DNA of 64,000 nucleotides, taken from Prevotella pectinovora. Lineage in GTDB: Bacteria > Bacteroidota > Bacteroidia > Bacteroidales > Bacteroidaceae. The notes under the pieces were generated by a model. It worked only from the letters and a program-made list of their open reading frames with translations, searched no databases and was not told where the DNA came from. Shown here piece after piece: positions 33,247 through 42,021 of this stretch. Within the stretch, counting starts at the first letter, position 1, and every line of letters starts with the position of its first letter. The DNA is taken from NCBI RefSeq assembly GCF_000834015.1, contig NZ_JXQI01000088.1:62001-126000 (forward strand), read 5' to 3'. The position numbers and the translations under genes were made by a program.

Positions 33247-35175
33247 TCACGAAGCCGGCTCCTCCTCTTCGAGTTTTGCCAGGAATCCGTTCAGAGTGGC
33301 ATCGTCCACGTCGCCCAGTTCGTATTCGCGCTCGGCGTCGCGGCGTACCATGTCATACCATTCGCGGCGCGCCTCATGACAGCTGTCTATCAGGCGGCGG
33401 CGGTCGTCGGCATCCATACTGTTCCATCCGTAGATGGCATCAGCGATACGCAGCGCCAGTTTCCTGTCGATGTCGGTGTCGAGACTTCCGCCGTCGTAGT
33501 AGCGGCATATCTCAGCCATGAGGTCTTCTGTGGTGTCTATGTTTCCGCTGGTGATGGCGTCCACGATGCGCATCACGCTGGCGTTGCTTATCTGCATTCC
33601 GCCGAGGTCGGCAAAGAGCGACGCTCCCCTGCTGAGCGGTCTGCCGAAGGTCTGGCTCGCCGTTGTGTCGTCAAACGAGGTGTTGTAGTCCGCCTCCTCG
33701 TCGGCCGACTTCAGATGGCGGTTGAGATATAGCTTTATGGCGAGCGTGTATAGCGATATTCCCTTTTCGAGCGCCGACCGCTTTATCAGCGACCCGTCGG
33801 CGGTCTGATACACTTCTCTGGCCCCCTTCTGGTCGCGCAGGGCTTCGAGCGTCACCTTCGCCTCCACCACCTTGGTCATCGTTGAGGGGTTGAGCCACTC
33901 GGTGTCCACCATGCTCCGACGGCTGCCCTGCGGACGCATGTCGCGGCGTGGCCATTTTGCGGTGTCGCGGTAGGTGCCCACGGTGGCGATGTTGCGTGCC
34001 GGCACGATGTAGGTGTCGGTGCCGTCGCCGATGACGTATGAGAACGGCAGCGACGAGGTGTCGGGATGTGTGGCAATCTTGCCCATACACATCGTGAAGG
34101 CTCCGATATGTGCCGGCCATAGGATGTGGGCGCCGCTCGCCGTCTTGGCTCCGCGCTCCATGATGCCATAGTGGATGGGTCCCATCTTGTAGGCGTGGTT
34201 GCTGAAGTTGGTTGCCGAACCGGCGTTGTAGAAGGAGTACATACCTCCGATGAGCAGCGTTGACTTGTGGTGGCTCACGCTGAACGGTCCGCAGAATGCG
34301 GCGCATGCCTCTCCGTTGGCCATGTATGAGTTGGCGAAGAAGAGGCTGTCGGTGGCTGAGAATCCGTCGGTCAGCGTGGAGTTCTCGCCGATGAAGCAGT
34401 TTTTGGCTATCGCATTGTTGCTCACCGACGAGCCGAGGGTGACGATGCATCCGTCGATTATCGCTCCGGCTCCCACAAACACGCTGTTGTCCTGTCGGCT
34501 CCACAGCGTGGTCTCGCTGATGCGCTGCGCTCCTCTCACCTCTGTCCATTGGGTTATCCAGGAGTTGGTGATTTCTATTGTGTCGGTGATGTGCACGTTG
34601 TCTTCTATCAGCGTGCGCTTCGGCATCCGGCTCATCACCTCCTCCATCACCATTCTCCTCACGGCGTCTTTAGCCTGACGTCGGGCTTCTATGGTGGCGT
34701 CGGCGTCGTCATACTGTTCGCCCAAGCATGGCGGCAGCACTGTGAGGGCTGCTATCTGGCTTGTGAGTCCGGAATAGAGCACCACGTTTCCCTCTCCCGC
34801 CTCGTTCATCACGCTGATGGTGTTTCCCTGTCCGAAGGTGGTGCCTTCGGTGGTCTGTATCACGCTCACGTTGTTGACGATGCAGTTGTCGCCGATGTCG
34901 GCGTTGCAGATGAATGCGCTCACGTTCTCCACGAGGGTGTTGTCTCCGATGGTGGAGTTTATGATGCGTGCGTGTCGAATTCCGGTGGGCAGTTCGTATC
35001 CCATGTCCGTGGTCACGGTGTCGCTGTTAGACCCTATGCTGCATTCTCCTATGAACTGCACGTCGTAGAGCCTGTCGGCAGAGAAGTTCTCTCCCACGGT
35101 GATTTTCTGCCAGTCTTCAGCGTGGCAGCGGTTCTCTTCGAGCCGCTTTATCTCTGATGGTGTGAGTGTGCGCAT
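33247..35175 (-). CDS. DUF4954 family protein (left-handed beta-helix)
   Basis: 642 residues. Many hexapeptide-type turns (STIGDNTLVENVSAFICNAD, IGDNCIVNNVSVI, GAGAIIDGCIVTLGSSVSNN, AIAKNCFIGENSTLTDGFSA) show a left-handed beta-helix as in acyl- or nucleotidyl-transferases; the rest matches DUF4954 of Bacteroidetes, often described as UDP-GlcNAc-pyrophosphorylase-related. C-terminal 200 residues are helical. It starts 28 bases after the hflX stop, so it is probably co-transcribed. Biochemical role unknown. Confidence 0.8.
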   Translation of the reverse strand: MRTLTPSEIKRLEENRCHAEDWQKITVGENFSADRLYDVQFIGECSIGSNSDTVTTDMGYELPTGIRHARIINSTIGDNTLVENVSAFICNADIGDNCIVNNVSVIQTTEGTTFGQGNTISVMNEAGEGNVVLYSGLTSQIAALTVLPPCLGEQYDDADATIEARRQAKDAVRRMVMEEVMSRMPKRTLIEDNVHITDTIEITNSWITQWTEVRGAQRISETTLWSRQDNSVFVGAGAIIDGCIVTLGSSVSNNAIAKNCFIGENSTLTDGFSATDSLFFANSYMANGEACAAFCGPFSVSHHKSTLLIGGMYSFYNAGSATNFSNHAYKMGPIHYGIMERGAKTASGAHILWPAHIGAFTMCMGKIATHPDTSSLPFSYVIGDGTDTYIVPARNIATVGTYRDTAKWPRRDMRPQGSRRSMVDTEWLNPSTMTKVVEAKVTLEALRDQKGAREVYQTADGSLIKRSALEKGISLYTLAIKLYLNRHLKSADEEADYNTSFDDTTASQTFGRPLSRGASLFADLGGMQISNASVMRIVDAITSGNIDTTEDLMAEICRYYDGGSLDTDIDRKLALRIADAIYGWNSMDADDRRRLIDSCHEARREWYDMVRRDAEREYELGDVDDATLNGFLAKLEEEEPAS

Positions 35176-35203
35176 GATGTGTGTGTGGTGTATGGGGTTC
35201 TTT

Positions 35204-36466
35204 TTAATTTTGTTCTTCCTCGCTGTAGTCCTGATACAGGAAGTCGTTGTAAGGGTATTTCTGCACGTGCAGCTCTCTCACTCTCTTGTATATCACGTCT
35301 CTCATCTCCTGAATGTTTATCTTCTCGCGTGCCGAGATGAAGAGGCAGTCGTCTCCCATCTTCGCCATCCAGGTCTTCTTCAGGTCGTCGAGGGTCATGT
35401 TCTCCTTTGTGGCAGGCGTGAGGTCGTCGGCCTCTTTTTCCACCCATGTGTATGCGTCTATCTTGTTGAAGATTATCATCGACGGCTTGTCGGCGCATCC
35501 CAGGTCGGCGAGAGTCTTGTCCACCACCTTTATCTGCTCCTCGAAGTCGGGGTGGCTGATGTCCACCACATGCAGCAGCAGGTCGGCCTCGCGCACCTCG
35601 TCGAGGGTGCTCTTGAAGGAGTCAACGAGGTCTGTGGGCAGCTTGCGTATGAATCCCACGGTGTCGGCGAGCAGGAACGGCAGGTTCTCCACCACCACTT
35701 TTCTCACCGTGGTGTCGAGTGTGGCGAAGAGTTTGTTCTCTGCAAACACCTCGCTCTTCGACATGAGGTTCATGAGCGTAGACTTTCCCACGTTGGTATA
35801 TCCCACGAGTGCCACGCGGATGAGGCGGCCGCGGTTTTTGCGCTGTGTGGTCTTCTGCTTGTCAATCTCGGCGAGTCGCTCCTTGAGCAGCGACATACGC
35901 TGCAGGATGATTCGGCGGTCCATCTCGAGCTGCGTCTCACCCGGTCCGCGCAGTCCCACGCTTCCCTTTCCGCCTCCCGAACCAGATCCTCCTCCCTGTC
36001 GTTCGAGGTGGGTCCATAGTCGCTGCAGTCGTGGCAGCATGTAGCGGTATTGCGCCAGCTCCACCTGCGTCTTGGCGTTGGCGGTCTGTGCGCGCATGGC
36101 GAAGATGTCGAGGATGAGGGATGTGCGGTCGAGGATTTTCACCTTCAGCTCGTTTTCGATGTTGCGAATCTGCTTTGCCGAGAGCTCATCGTCGAATATC
36201 ACCATACCGATTTCTCTCTCTGCGTCTTCCTCGTCGAGTATATATTGCTTTATCTCCTCGAGCTTTCCCTTGCCCACGTATGTAGTCTGGTTGGGACCGT
36301 TCACTCTCTGCGTGAATCTCTTCACGGTGACGGCGCCGGCGGTGTCGGCAAGGAATTCCAGTTCGTCGAGATACTCCTTGGTCTTGGCCTCGTCCTGTTC
36401 CTTCGTGATGAGTCCCACGAGTACGGCTGTTTCGGCCTTGACTTCTGATATTACGAATTCTTTCAT
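35204..36466 (-). CDS. hflX: GTPase HflX
   Basis: 420 residues. N-terminal HflX domain, a glycine-rich linker (QGGGSGSGGGKGSVGLRGPG, 157-176) with the GPGETQLE family signature, then the G domain: G1 GYTNVGKS (222-229), G3 DTVGF, G4 NKID, G5 SAR. HflX is a ribosome-associated GTPase that splits stalled 70S ribosomes. Promoter element at 36514-36521. Confidence 0.95.
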   Translation of the reverse strand: MKEFVISEVKAETAVLVGLITKEQDEAKTKEYLDELEFLADTAGAVTVKRFTQRVNGPNQTTYVGKGKLEEIKQYILDEEDAEREIGMVIFDDELSAKQIRNIENELKVKILDRTSLILDIFAMRAQTANAKTQVELAQYRYMLPRLQRLWTHLERQGGGSGSGGGKGSVGLRGPGETQLEMDRRIILQRMSLLKERLAEIDKQKTTQRKNRGRLIRVALVGYTNVGKSTLMNLMSKSEVFAENKLFATLDTTVRKVVVENLPFLLADTVGFIRKLPTDLVDSFKSTLDEVREADLLLHVVDISHPDFEEQIKVVDKTLADLGCADKPSMIIFNKIDAYTWVEKEADDLTPATKENMTLDDLKKTWMAKMGDDCLFISAREKINIQEMRDVIYKRVRELHVQKYPYNDFLYQDYSEEEQN

Positions 36467-36513
36467 CTATGTCGTTGTCTTATGATATGCTAATATGAAC
36501 AGATTATCTTATG

Positions 36514-36521
36514 CAAAGATA
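36514..36521 (-). promoter_or_regulatory. hflX promoter -7 element
   Basis: TATCTTTG on the minus strand, 48 bases before the hflX ATG, inside a small palindrome TATCTT-ATGCA-AAGATA. Confidence 0.55.
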
Positions 36522-36689
36522 AACTAAAAAACTGATTCAACATATATATTATGGTGAAAAATCTCTTTTGCGACGGGCAATAGCGAATATACAACACAGA
36601 TATTGTAATTGCGTGTTGTCGTTGGTACTCACAGATGTTGTTCTCTATTTGTAATTCTGTGCCGTGGGGGGAACAATAATTATTACTCC

Positions 36690-37235
36690 GCATACTGTCA
36701 TCCAGCCCCCACCTAACCTCCCCCGAAGGGGAGGGACAGATACCATTGGCTATCTGATTATTATCCATGGCAATTTGATTATTACCCATGGCAATCTGAT
36801 TATCGGTGACTTATCATTAACTATAGTAACCTGCATTCACCAGTCTATGTCAAAGCAGAGTAACAGTCCCTCCCCTTCGGGGGAGGTTAGGTGGGGGCTG
36901 ATGTTCATTGGCTGTATTCAGTAGCAGAGTAATCTGCCTTGGGTTTATCTTGGTTTTTGTCTTTATATAAAAGTTGTTGTTACTCAGCATATCGGCAACA
37001 GCCCCCACCTAACCTCAAACCCATCCTAACCTTCCCAAAGGGAAGGAACAAGTTACTTCGCATACAGATTTCAGCCCCCACCTAACCTCCCCCGAAGGGG
37101 AGGGACAGATACCATTGACTGCATGACAGTCGTTTGCAGCTGTCTGATTATCGTTTGTAGTTATCAGATTATCAATCGCTTATCAATAGCAATAGTAACT
37201 GTCCCTCCCCTTCGGGGGAGGATAGGTGGGGGCTG
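36690..37235. repeat. REP-module cluster 4
   Basis: CCTCCCC(GAAG/TTCG)GGGGAGG modules with AGGTGGGGGCTGATG tails, CCTTCCCAAAGGGAAGG modules, and linking phrases GATTATTACCCATGGCAATC. The linking text at 36760-36800 is the reverse complement of 29345-29400, so longer pieces have been copied between clusters. The gap 36522-37448 has no gene. Confidence 0.85.
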
Positions 37236-37448
37236 ATGTGATTGGTTGAAATCAGAAGCAGAGTAATCCGCCTGGGGCTTATCTTGGTTTTTGTCTTAAA
37301 ATCATCAGCCGATGTATTGGCTAAGACAAAGGAGTGCAGACCCACTCCCTTTACTGGCGTTGTCGGTTTTTACGGTTCAAATTACAGATGTCTCCTCATC
37401 GCATCCCCCTCAAGACCAGGCAACACAAAAATAATCTACTCCTTGTCA

Positions 37449-37478
37449 TTGCATTTCCAATCAAAAACTGTATCTTTG
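37449..37478 (+). promoter_or_regulatory. Fumarase promoter
   Basis: TTG 37449-37451, 19 bases, TATCTTTG 37471-37478. The leader of about 130 bases contains a small GGAAGCC/GGCTTCC hairpin. Confidence 0.7.
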
Positions 37479-37616
37479 CACGTGGTGGAAGCCTTGGCTT
37501 CCCCCGCAATACGACTGTAGCATGACGAGGCCATGCGCTCACGCCCCTATGGACAAGCCGGCGCAAGGCGGAAAAAAGAAAATCAAAGACACATAATATT
37601 ATAAAAACAAAACATT

Positions 37617-39266
37617 ATGGCAACAAAACCAGATTTCAAGTATGCTCCTATGTTCCAGATGGGCAAGGACAATACTGAATACTATCTGCTCACCAAAGAG
37701 GGTGTGTCGGTAGGAGAGTTCGAAGGAAAGAAAATCCTGAAGGTGACTAAAGAGGCGCTCACAGCCCTGGCACAGCAGTCTTTCCACGACGTGGAGTTCA
37801 TGCTCCGCAGAGAGCACAACCTGCAGGTGGCCAAGATCCTCAGCGACCCGGAGGCTTCTGAAAACGACAAGTATGTGGCCCTGCAGTTCCTGCGCAACGC
37901 CGAAACGGCAGCTAAGGGAATTCTCCCGTTCTGCCAGGACACCGGTACTGCCATCATCCACGGAGAGAAGGGACAGCGCGTGTGGACAGACTTCGAGGAT
38001 GAGGAGGCTCTCTCTCGCGGTGTTTACAACACCTTCACCGAGGACAACCTGCGCTACTCCCAGAACGCACCGCTCAACATGTATGACGAGGTGAACACAC
38101 GCTGCAACCTGCCGGCACAGATCGACATCGAGGCTACAGAGGGCGACGAATACCGCTTCGTGTGCGTGGCAAAGGGTGGCGGTTCTGCCAACAAGACATA
38201 CTTCTATCCGATGACAAAGGCCACGATACAGAACGAGGGCACACTGCTCCCATTCCTCGTGGAGAAGATGAAGAGCCTCGGAACGGCAGCTTGTCCGCCA
38301 TACCACATCGCATTCGTTATTGGCGGTACATCGGCTGAGAAGAACCTGCTCACCGTGAAGCTCGCCTCTATAAAATACTACGATTCGCTGCCTACTACCG
38401 GCGACGAGACAGGACGCGCCTTCCGCGACATCGACCTGGAGAACAAACTCCTGGAGGAGGCACACAAGATCGGACTCGGTGCACAGTTCGGAGGCAAATA
38501 CCTGGCTCACGACATCCGCGTGATCCGTCTGCCACGCCACGGCGCAAGCTGCCCAATCGGTATGGGAGTGAGCTGCTCGGCAGACCGCAACATCAAGGCG
38601 AAGATCAATGCCGACGGTATCTGGATCGAGAAGATGGACAGCAACCCGTCGGAGCTGATTCCTGAGGAATACCGCAAGCCGGGCGAGGGAGCAAAGGGTA
38701 TCGAGATCGACCTCGACAAGGGTATCGACGCAGTGCGCGCCGAACTCACGAAATATCCTGTCAGCACCCGCGTCAACCTGAAGGGCACCATCATCGTGGC
38801 GCGCGACATCGCACATGCCAAGCTCAAGGCGCGTCTCGACGCAGGAGAGGAGATGCCGGCATACTTCAAGGATCATCCTATCCTCTACGCCGGACCGGCA
38901 AAGACTCCGGAGGGATATCCTTGCGGATCTATGGGACCTACCACTGCCAACCGCATGGACCCATACGTTGACGAGTTCCAGTCACACGGAGCATCGCTCG
39001 TGATGATTGCCAAGGGCAACCGCGGACAGGTGGTCACCGACGCATGCCAGAAGCACGGCGGATTCTATCTCGGCACCATCGGCGGTGTGGCTGCAGTGCT
39101 CTCACAGAGCTCTATCAAGAGCATCGAGTGTGTGGAATATCCGGAGCTGGGCATGGAGGCAATATGGAAGATCACCGTTGAGGACTTCCCTGCATTCATC
39201 CTCGTTGACGACAAGGGCAACGATTTCTTCAAGCAGCTCAAGCCTTGGTGTCCTAACTGCAAGTAA
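37617..39266 (+). CDS. Fumarate hydratase class I (Fe-S)
   Basis: 549 residues, a single-chain class I fumarase with both alpha and beta parts. Alpha part: [20 protein letters not shown] with the first cluster Cys, [35 protein letters not shown]. Around 335: [18 protein letters not shown]. Beta part: [51 protein letters not shown]. Converts fumarate and malate using a [4Fe-4S] cluster, cytoplasmic. Strong codon bias toward C/G-ending codons suggests high expression. Confidence 0.93.
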   Translation: MATKPDFKYAPMFQMGKDNTEYYLLTKEGVSVGEFEGKKILKVTKEALTALAQQSFHDVEFMLRREHNLQVAKILSDPEASENDKYVALQFLRNAETAAKGILPFCQDTGTAIIHGEKGQRVWTDFEDEEALSRGVYNTFTEDNLRYSQNAPLNMYDEVNTRCNLPAQIDIEATEGDEYRFVCVAKGGGSANKTYFYPMTKATIQNEGTLLPFLVEKMKSLGTAACPPYHIAFVIGGTSAEKNLLTVKLASIKYYDSLPTTGDETGRAFRDIDLENKLLEEAHKIGLGAQFGGKYLAHDIRVIRLPRHGASCPIGMGVSCSADRNIKAKINADGIWIEKMDSNPSELIPEEYRKPGEGAKGIEIDLDKGIDAVRAELTKYPVSTRVNLKGTIIVARDIAHAKLKARLDAGEEMPAYFKDHPILYAGPAKTPEGYPCGSMGPTTANRMDPYVDEFQSHGASLVMIAKGNRGQVVTDACQKHGGFYLGTIGGVAAVLSQSSIKSIECVEYPELGMEAIWKITVEDFPAFILVDDKGNDFFKQLKPWCPNCK

Positions 39267-39270
39267 GTTT

Positions 39271-39304
39271 AAACCCAAAACGCCCTAATGACCGATTGGG
39301 GTTA
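39271..39304. repeat. Solo MITE end pair
   Basis: A short palindrome-like piece, AAACCCAAAACGCCCTAATG followed by ACCGATTGGGGTTT, made of two MITE ends with no interior. It abuts the full element that follows and could act as the fumarase terminator. Confidence 0.6.
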
Positions 39305-39493
39305 AACCCAAAACGGTCATTAGGCCGTTTATTGTATTTTATATTTACTGCTTGCAGTCTTTTGTTTTTTATAAGGCGTCTTTTGCTTGTTTTTAATTCG
39401 TAATAGCTCGCTATTACTCATTAAAAGCCAAACAAAATCCACTCTTCTAAAAGAACAAAATCCAGGCAAGCCCTAATGACCGATTTGGGTTAA
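39304..39493. repeat. MITE-like element, copy 3
   Basis: Ends AAACCCAAAACGGTCATTAG and CCTAATGACCGATTTGGGTT, interior as in copy 1 (ACTGCTTGCAGT, AATAGCTCGCTATT). Confidence 0.85.
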
Positions 39494-39565
39494 AACAAAG
39501 GCATTATAATAATCCGGCAGAAACGTTGACCTGCGTGTCGCGTTCCTGCCGGATTTTTTCGTCCG

Positions 39566-39733
39566 TTTCCTCACGAAATGTGAGAGAAACCTATTGCATT
39601 CCCTCATAAAATGTGTATATTTGCAGCGTTATTCCCTCACGAAATGTGTATGAAACGGCATTTGTTCCCTCACGAAATGTGTGAGTAATGGTGTTCGTTC
39701 CCTCACGAAATGTGTATGGAATGATGCTTGAAT
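39566..39733. repeat. 33-bp-period repeat array B at ATPase promoter
   Basis: Five units with core CCTCACGAAATGTG starting at 39569, 39602, 39635, 39668 and 39701, exactly 33 bp apart. The dyad is CTCAC-GAAAT-GTGAG in unit 1 and CAC-GAAAT-GTG in units 3-5. Sequence between cores varies. The gene promoter is embedded in unit 2; the later three units lie in the predicted 5' untranslated region. Confidence 0.9.
39594..39623 (+). promoter_or_regulatory. Promoter inside array B
   Basis: TTG 39594-39596, 19 bases, TATATTTG 39616-39623. Unit 2 deviates from the array consensus exactly where the -7 element lies. Confidence 0.65.
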
Positions 39734-39796
39734 AGTTGCTAAGTGCTTGAGACTTAGTATGTTCAGTATGTTTATTGTGGATTAAAAGTATAAGGT

Positions 39797-41089
39797 ATGG
39801 AAAGGACGGCAATCAAAGCGCTTCAGGAATGGAAGGCAAAGGCATATCGTAAACCTCTTATAGTGGAGGGGGCGCGACAGGTGGGAAAGACCTGGCTCGT
39901 GAAGGAGTTTGCACACCGAAACTACAGGCAGCTGGCTTATGTCAACTTTGAGGAGATGAAGATATTGCGCAATCTCTTTGAACAGGATTTCGATATTCCG
40001 AGGATTCTCACGGCTATAGGTGCCGTGACGGGTGTGACGTGCAGTGAGGGCGACACGCTGATTTTCCTCGATGAGATACAGGCTGCTCCGCATGCCGTCA
40101 CTTCGCTGAAATATTTTGCAGAGAATGCTCCCGGATATCATGTTATCGCTGCCGGATCGCTGCTCGGGATAGAGCTGCATCGCGGAGAGTCGTTCCCCGT
40201 GGGAAAAGTGGATTTCCTCACCCTTCATCCGATGAGCTTCGTGGAGTTCGTGATGGCGATGGGAGAGGAGAACCTGTCGGAAGTGCTGATGGCCGGCGAC
40301 TGGAATATGATGGCGATGCTCTCGCCCAAGTTTCAGGAGCTGCTCAGGTATTATTACTTTGTAGGCGGGATGCCCGAGGCGGTGTTGAGCTTCAGTCGCA
40401 ACCGGGACTGGAAGGAGGTGAGGGCGCTGCAAACGGCGATACTCAGCAGTTATCAGAGGGATATGTCGAAGCATGCCCCTTCAGAAATTGTGCCGCGCAT
40501 CGTGGACTTGTGGAAATCGCTTCCGGCACAGTTGAGCAAGGAGAACAGGAAGTTTGTGTATGGAGTAGTGCGAGAGGGGGCAAGGGCGCGTGAGTATGAG
40601 ATAGCCCTGCAGTGGCTTCAGGATGCCGGACTGATATACAAGGTGTGTAACGTGAAGGCTCCCCGGTTGCCGCTTGTGAGTTATGAAGACAGGGCGGCGT
40701 TCAAGATTTTCGTGCTCGATGTGGGGCTGCTTGGCGCCATGTCCAGTCTGAAGCCCACTACTATAGTGGCTGGCAACAGTATCTTCACCGAATTCAAGGG
40801 AGCGCTGACCGAACAGTATGTGTTCCAGCAGCTCATCCTCAGATACTCGCCATATTATTATTCAAAGGCAGCCAGCACACAGGAGATAGACTTCCTGCTT
40901 CAGGATGACGAAGATGCCATCGTGCCGCTGGAGGTAAAGGCAGAAACGAACGTCAGGGCGAAAAGCCTGCGCCAGTTCGTTGCCGACAATCAGTCGCCCA
41001 AGGCATTCCGCATCTCGATGAACGACTACAAGGAGGAGGAATGGGTCACCAATGTTCCTCTGTATGCCGTGGATGGATTCGTGTTTTAG
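39797..41089 (+). CDS. AAA ATPase with DUF4143 C-terminus
   Basis: 430 residues, complete. Walker A GARQVGKT (about 26-33), Walker B TLIFLDEIQAAP, sensor HVIAAGSLLG, then the DUF4143 part with FVGGMPEAV and FTEFKGALTEQYVFQQL, and a terminal nuclease-like core QEIDFLLQDDEDAIVPLEVKAE (Asp, Glu-x-Lys). Same architecture as the protein at 1-1254, with only family-level similarity. Function of the family is unresolved; toxin, plasmid-stability and defence roles have been guessed. Its promoter lies in array B. Confidence 0.87.
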   Translation: MERTAIKALQEWKAKAYRKPLIVEGARQVGKTWLVKEFAHRNYRQLAYVNFEEMKILRNLFEQDFDIPRILTAIGAVTGVTCSEGDTLIFLDEIQAAPHAVTSLKYFAENAPGYHVIAAGSLLGIELHRGESFPVGKVDFLTLHPMSFVEFVMAMGEENLSEVLMAGDWNMMAMLSPKFQELLRYYYFVGGMPEAVLSFSRNRDWKEVRALQTAILSSYQRDMSKHAPSEIVPRIVDLWKSLPAQLSKENRKFVYGVVREGARAREYEIALQWLQDAGLIYKVCNVKAPRLPLVSYEDRAAFKIFVLDVGLLGAMSSLKPTTIVAGNSIFTEFKGALTEQYVFQQLILRYSPYYYSKAASTQEIDFLLQDDEDAIVPLEVKAETNVRAKSLRQFVADNQSPKAFRISMNDYKEEEWVTNVPLYAVDGFVF

Positions 41090-41162
41090 TGACGGATGGA
41101 ACAGGCGGTTATAGTCTTGATTGCCGATAGGGGAAATAGCCTGATGAACGACATTTATTTCA

Positions 41163-41245
41163 CGTTACAATATTTTCCGATACAATATTATCCGTTGCAA
41201 TATTATCCGATGCAATAATTTCCCGTTGCAATATTTTCCGATACA
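41163..41245. repeat. 15-bp-period tandem (TGCAATATTATCCGA type)
   Basis: About five units, TTACAATATTTTCC, GATACAATATTATCC, GTTGCAATATTATCC, GATGCAATAATTTCCC, GTTGCAATATTTTCC, alternating GTT/GAT starts. It lies between the ATPase stop and the shared terminator. Confidence 0.75.
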
Positions 41246-41248
41246 AAA

Positions 41249-41284
41249 AAAATAGAGACCACCTCTTGTTGATGGCCTCTATTT
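41249..41284. terminator. Bidirectional terminator
   Basis: Arms AAATAGAGACCA and TGGCCTCTATTT with A-run and T-run on either side, between the plus-strand ATPase gene and the minus-strand PnuT gene. Confidence 0.75.
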
Positions 41285-41317
41285 TTATTCAGTTATATGT
41301 TGTCCGGTCGGCGGTTG

Positions 41318-41950
41318 CTATGCCCTGACAGTCTGTTCTTTCATCATCCGCTTCCACTTGAAGTAGCCGGCTACGGCGATTGCTACATATAGTCCGTAGA
41401 GTCCTGCCTTGAAGGGGATGCCCTTCACCACATAGAGATAGCAGCACACCACGTCTACCGCAATCCAGAACAGCCATTGCTCGATGTATTTCTTTGCCAG
41501 CGCCCACAGACCGATGAAGCTCAGGGCGTTGGTGAAGGAGTCGAGCAGCGGCACCGTACTGTTGGTGAACTTCACCAGAATCCAGTATGTCGCCGCCCAT
41601 GCCGCCACAAACGCCACAGCCACCGGAGCGTATCTCCTTGCCGGCATGTGGGTGATGGGCAATGCGTTCTTCGGTGCGTCGCCCATCCTCACGCCTTTGG
41701 CGAAGAGCGTCTTTATCGCCGTGCCGTATCGCCACATGACATATCCGTAGATGCCGGCGAGGGTGTAGTATGCCGCCATTCCGGCGTCGCCGTATAGCCC
41801 GTGGCTCCAGTAGAGCCAGATGTCGAGAGCCGGCATTATGATGCTCACGAGCCAGAGGGCGATATGTGCGCGGTATTCCAGCCAGATATACAGTAGGCCC
41901 AGCAGCGTGGTGAAGATGTCGAGCCAGTGTTCGGTGATAAATTCAGTCAT
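41318..41950 (-). CDS. pnuT: PnuT-type thiamine transporter (PnuC family)
   Basis: 210 residues with about seven hydrophobic helices (IFTTLLGLLYIWLEYRAHIA, LVSIIMPALDIWLYW, MAAYYTLAGIYGYVMW, VAFVAAWAATYWILV, ALSFIGLWALAKKYI, WIAVDVVCCYLYVV, LYGLYVAIAVAGYFKW). The pattern WxxWxxxxxG of the PnuC family is present in variant form. Choice of thiamine over nicotinamide riboside rests on context: it follows a TonB receptor behind a TPP riboswitch. It would carry thiamine across the inner membrane by facilitated diffusion with trapping by phosphorylation. Ends near a shared terminator. Confidence 0.8.
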   Translation of the reverse strand: MTEFITEHWLDIFTTLLGLLYIWLEYRAHIALWLVSIIMPALDIWLYWSHGLYGDAGMAAYYTLAGIYGYVMWRYGTAIKTLFAKGVRMGDAPKNALPITHMPARRYAPVAVAFVAAWAATYWILVKFTNSTVPLLDSFTNALSFIGLWALAKKYIEQWLFWIAVDVVCCYLYVVKGIPFKAGLYGLYVAIAVAGYFKWKRMMKEQTVRA

Positions 41951-42021
41951 GATGTAGTCTTATGATCCCAGTGGGAAGTATTCCGTCATTTATAATCTCG
42001 ATGGGATGTTTCCCCGTCATC

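Noticed and set aside
37599-38876. 425-residue ORF opposite the fumarase gene
   Set aside because: Antisense shadow of a strongly codon-biased gene.
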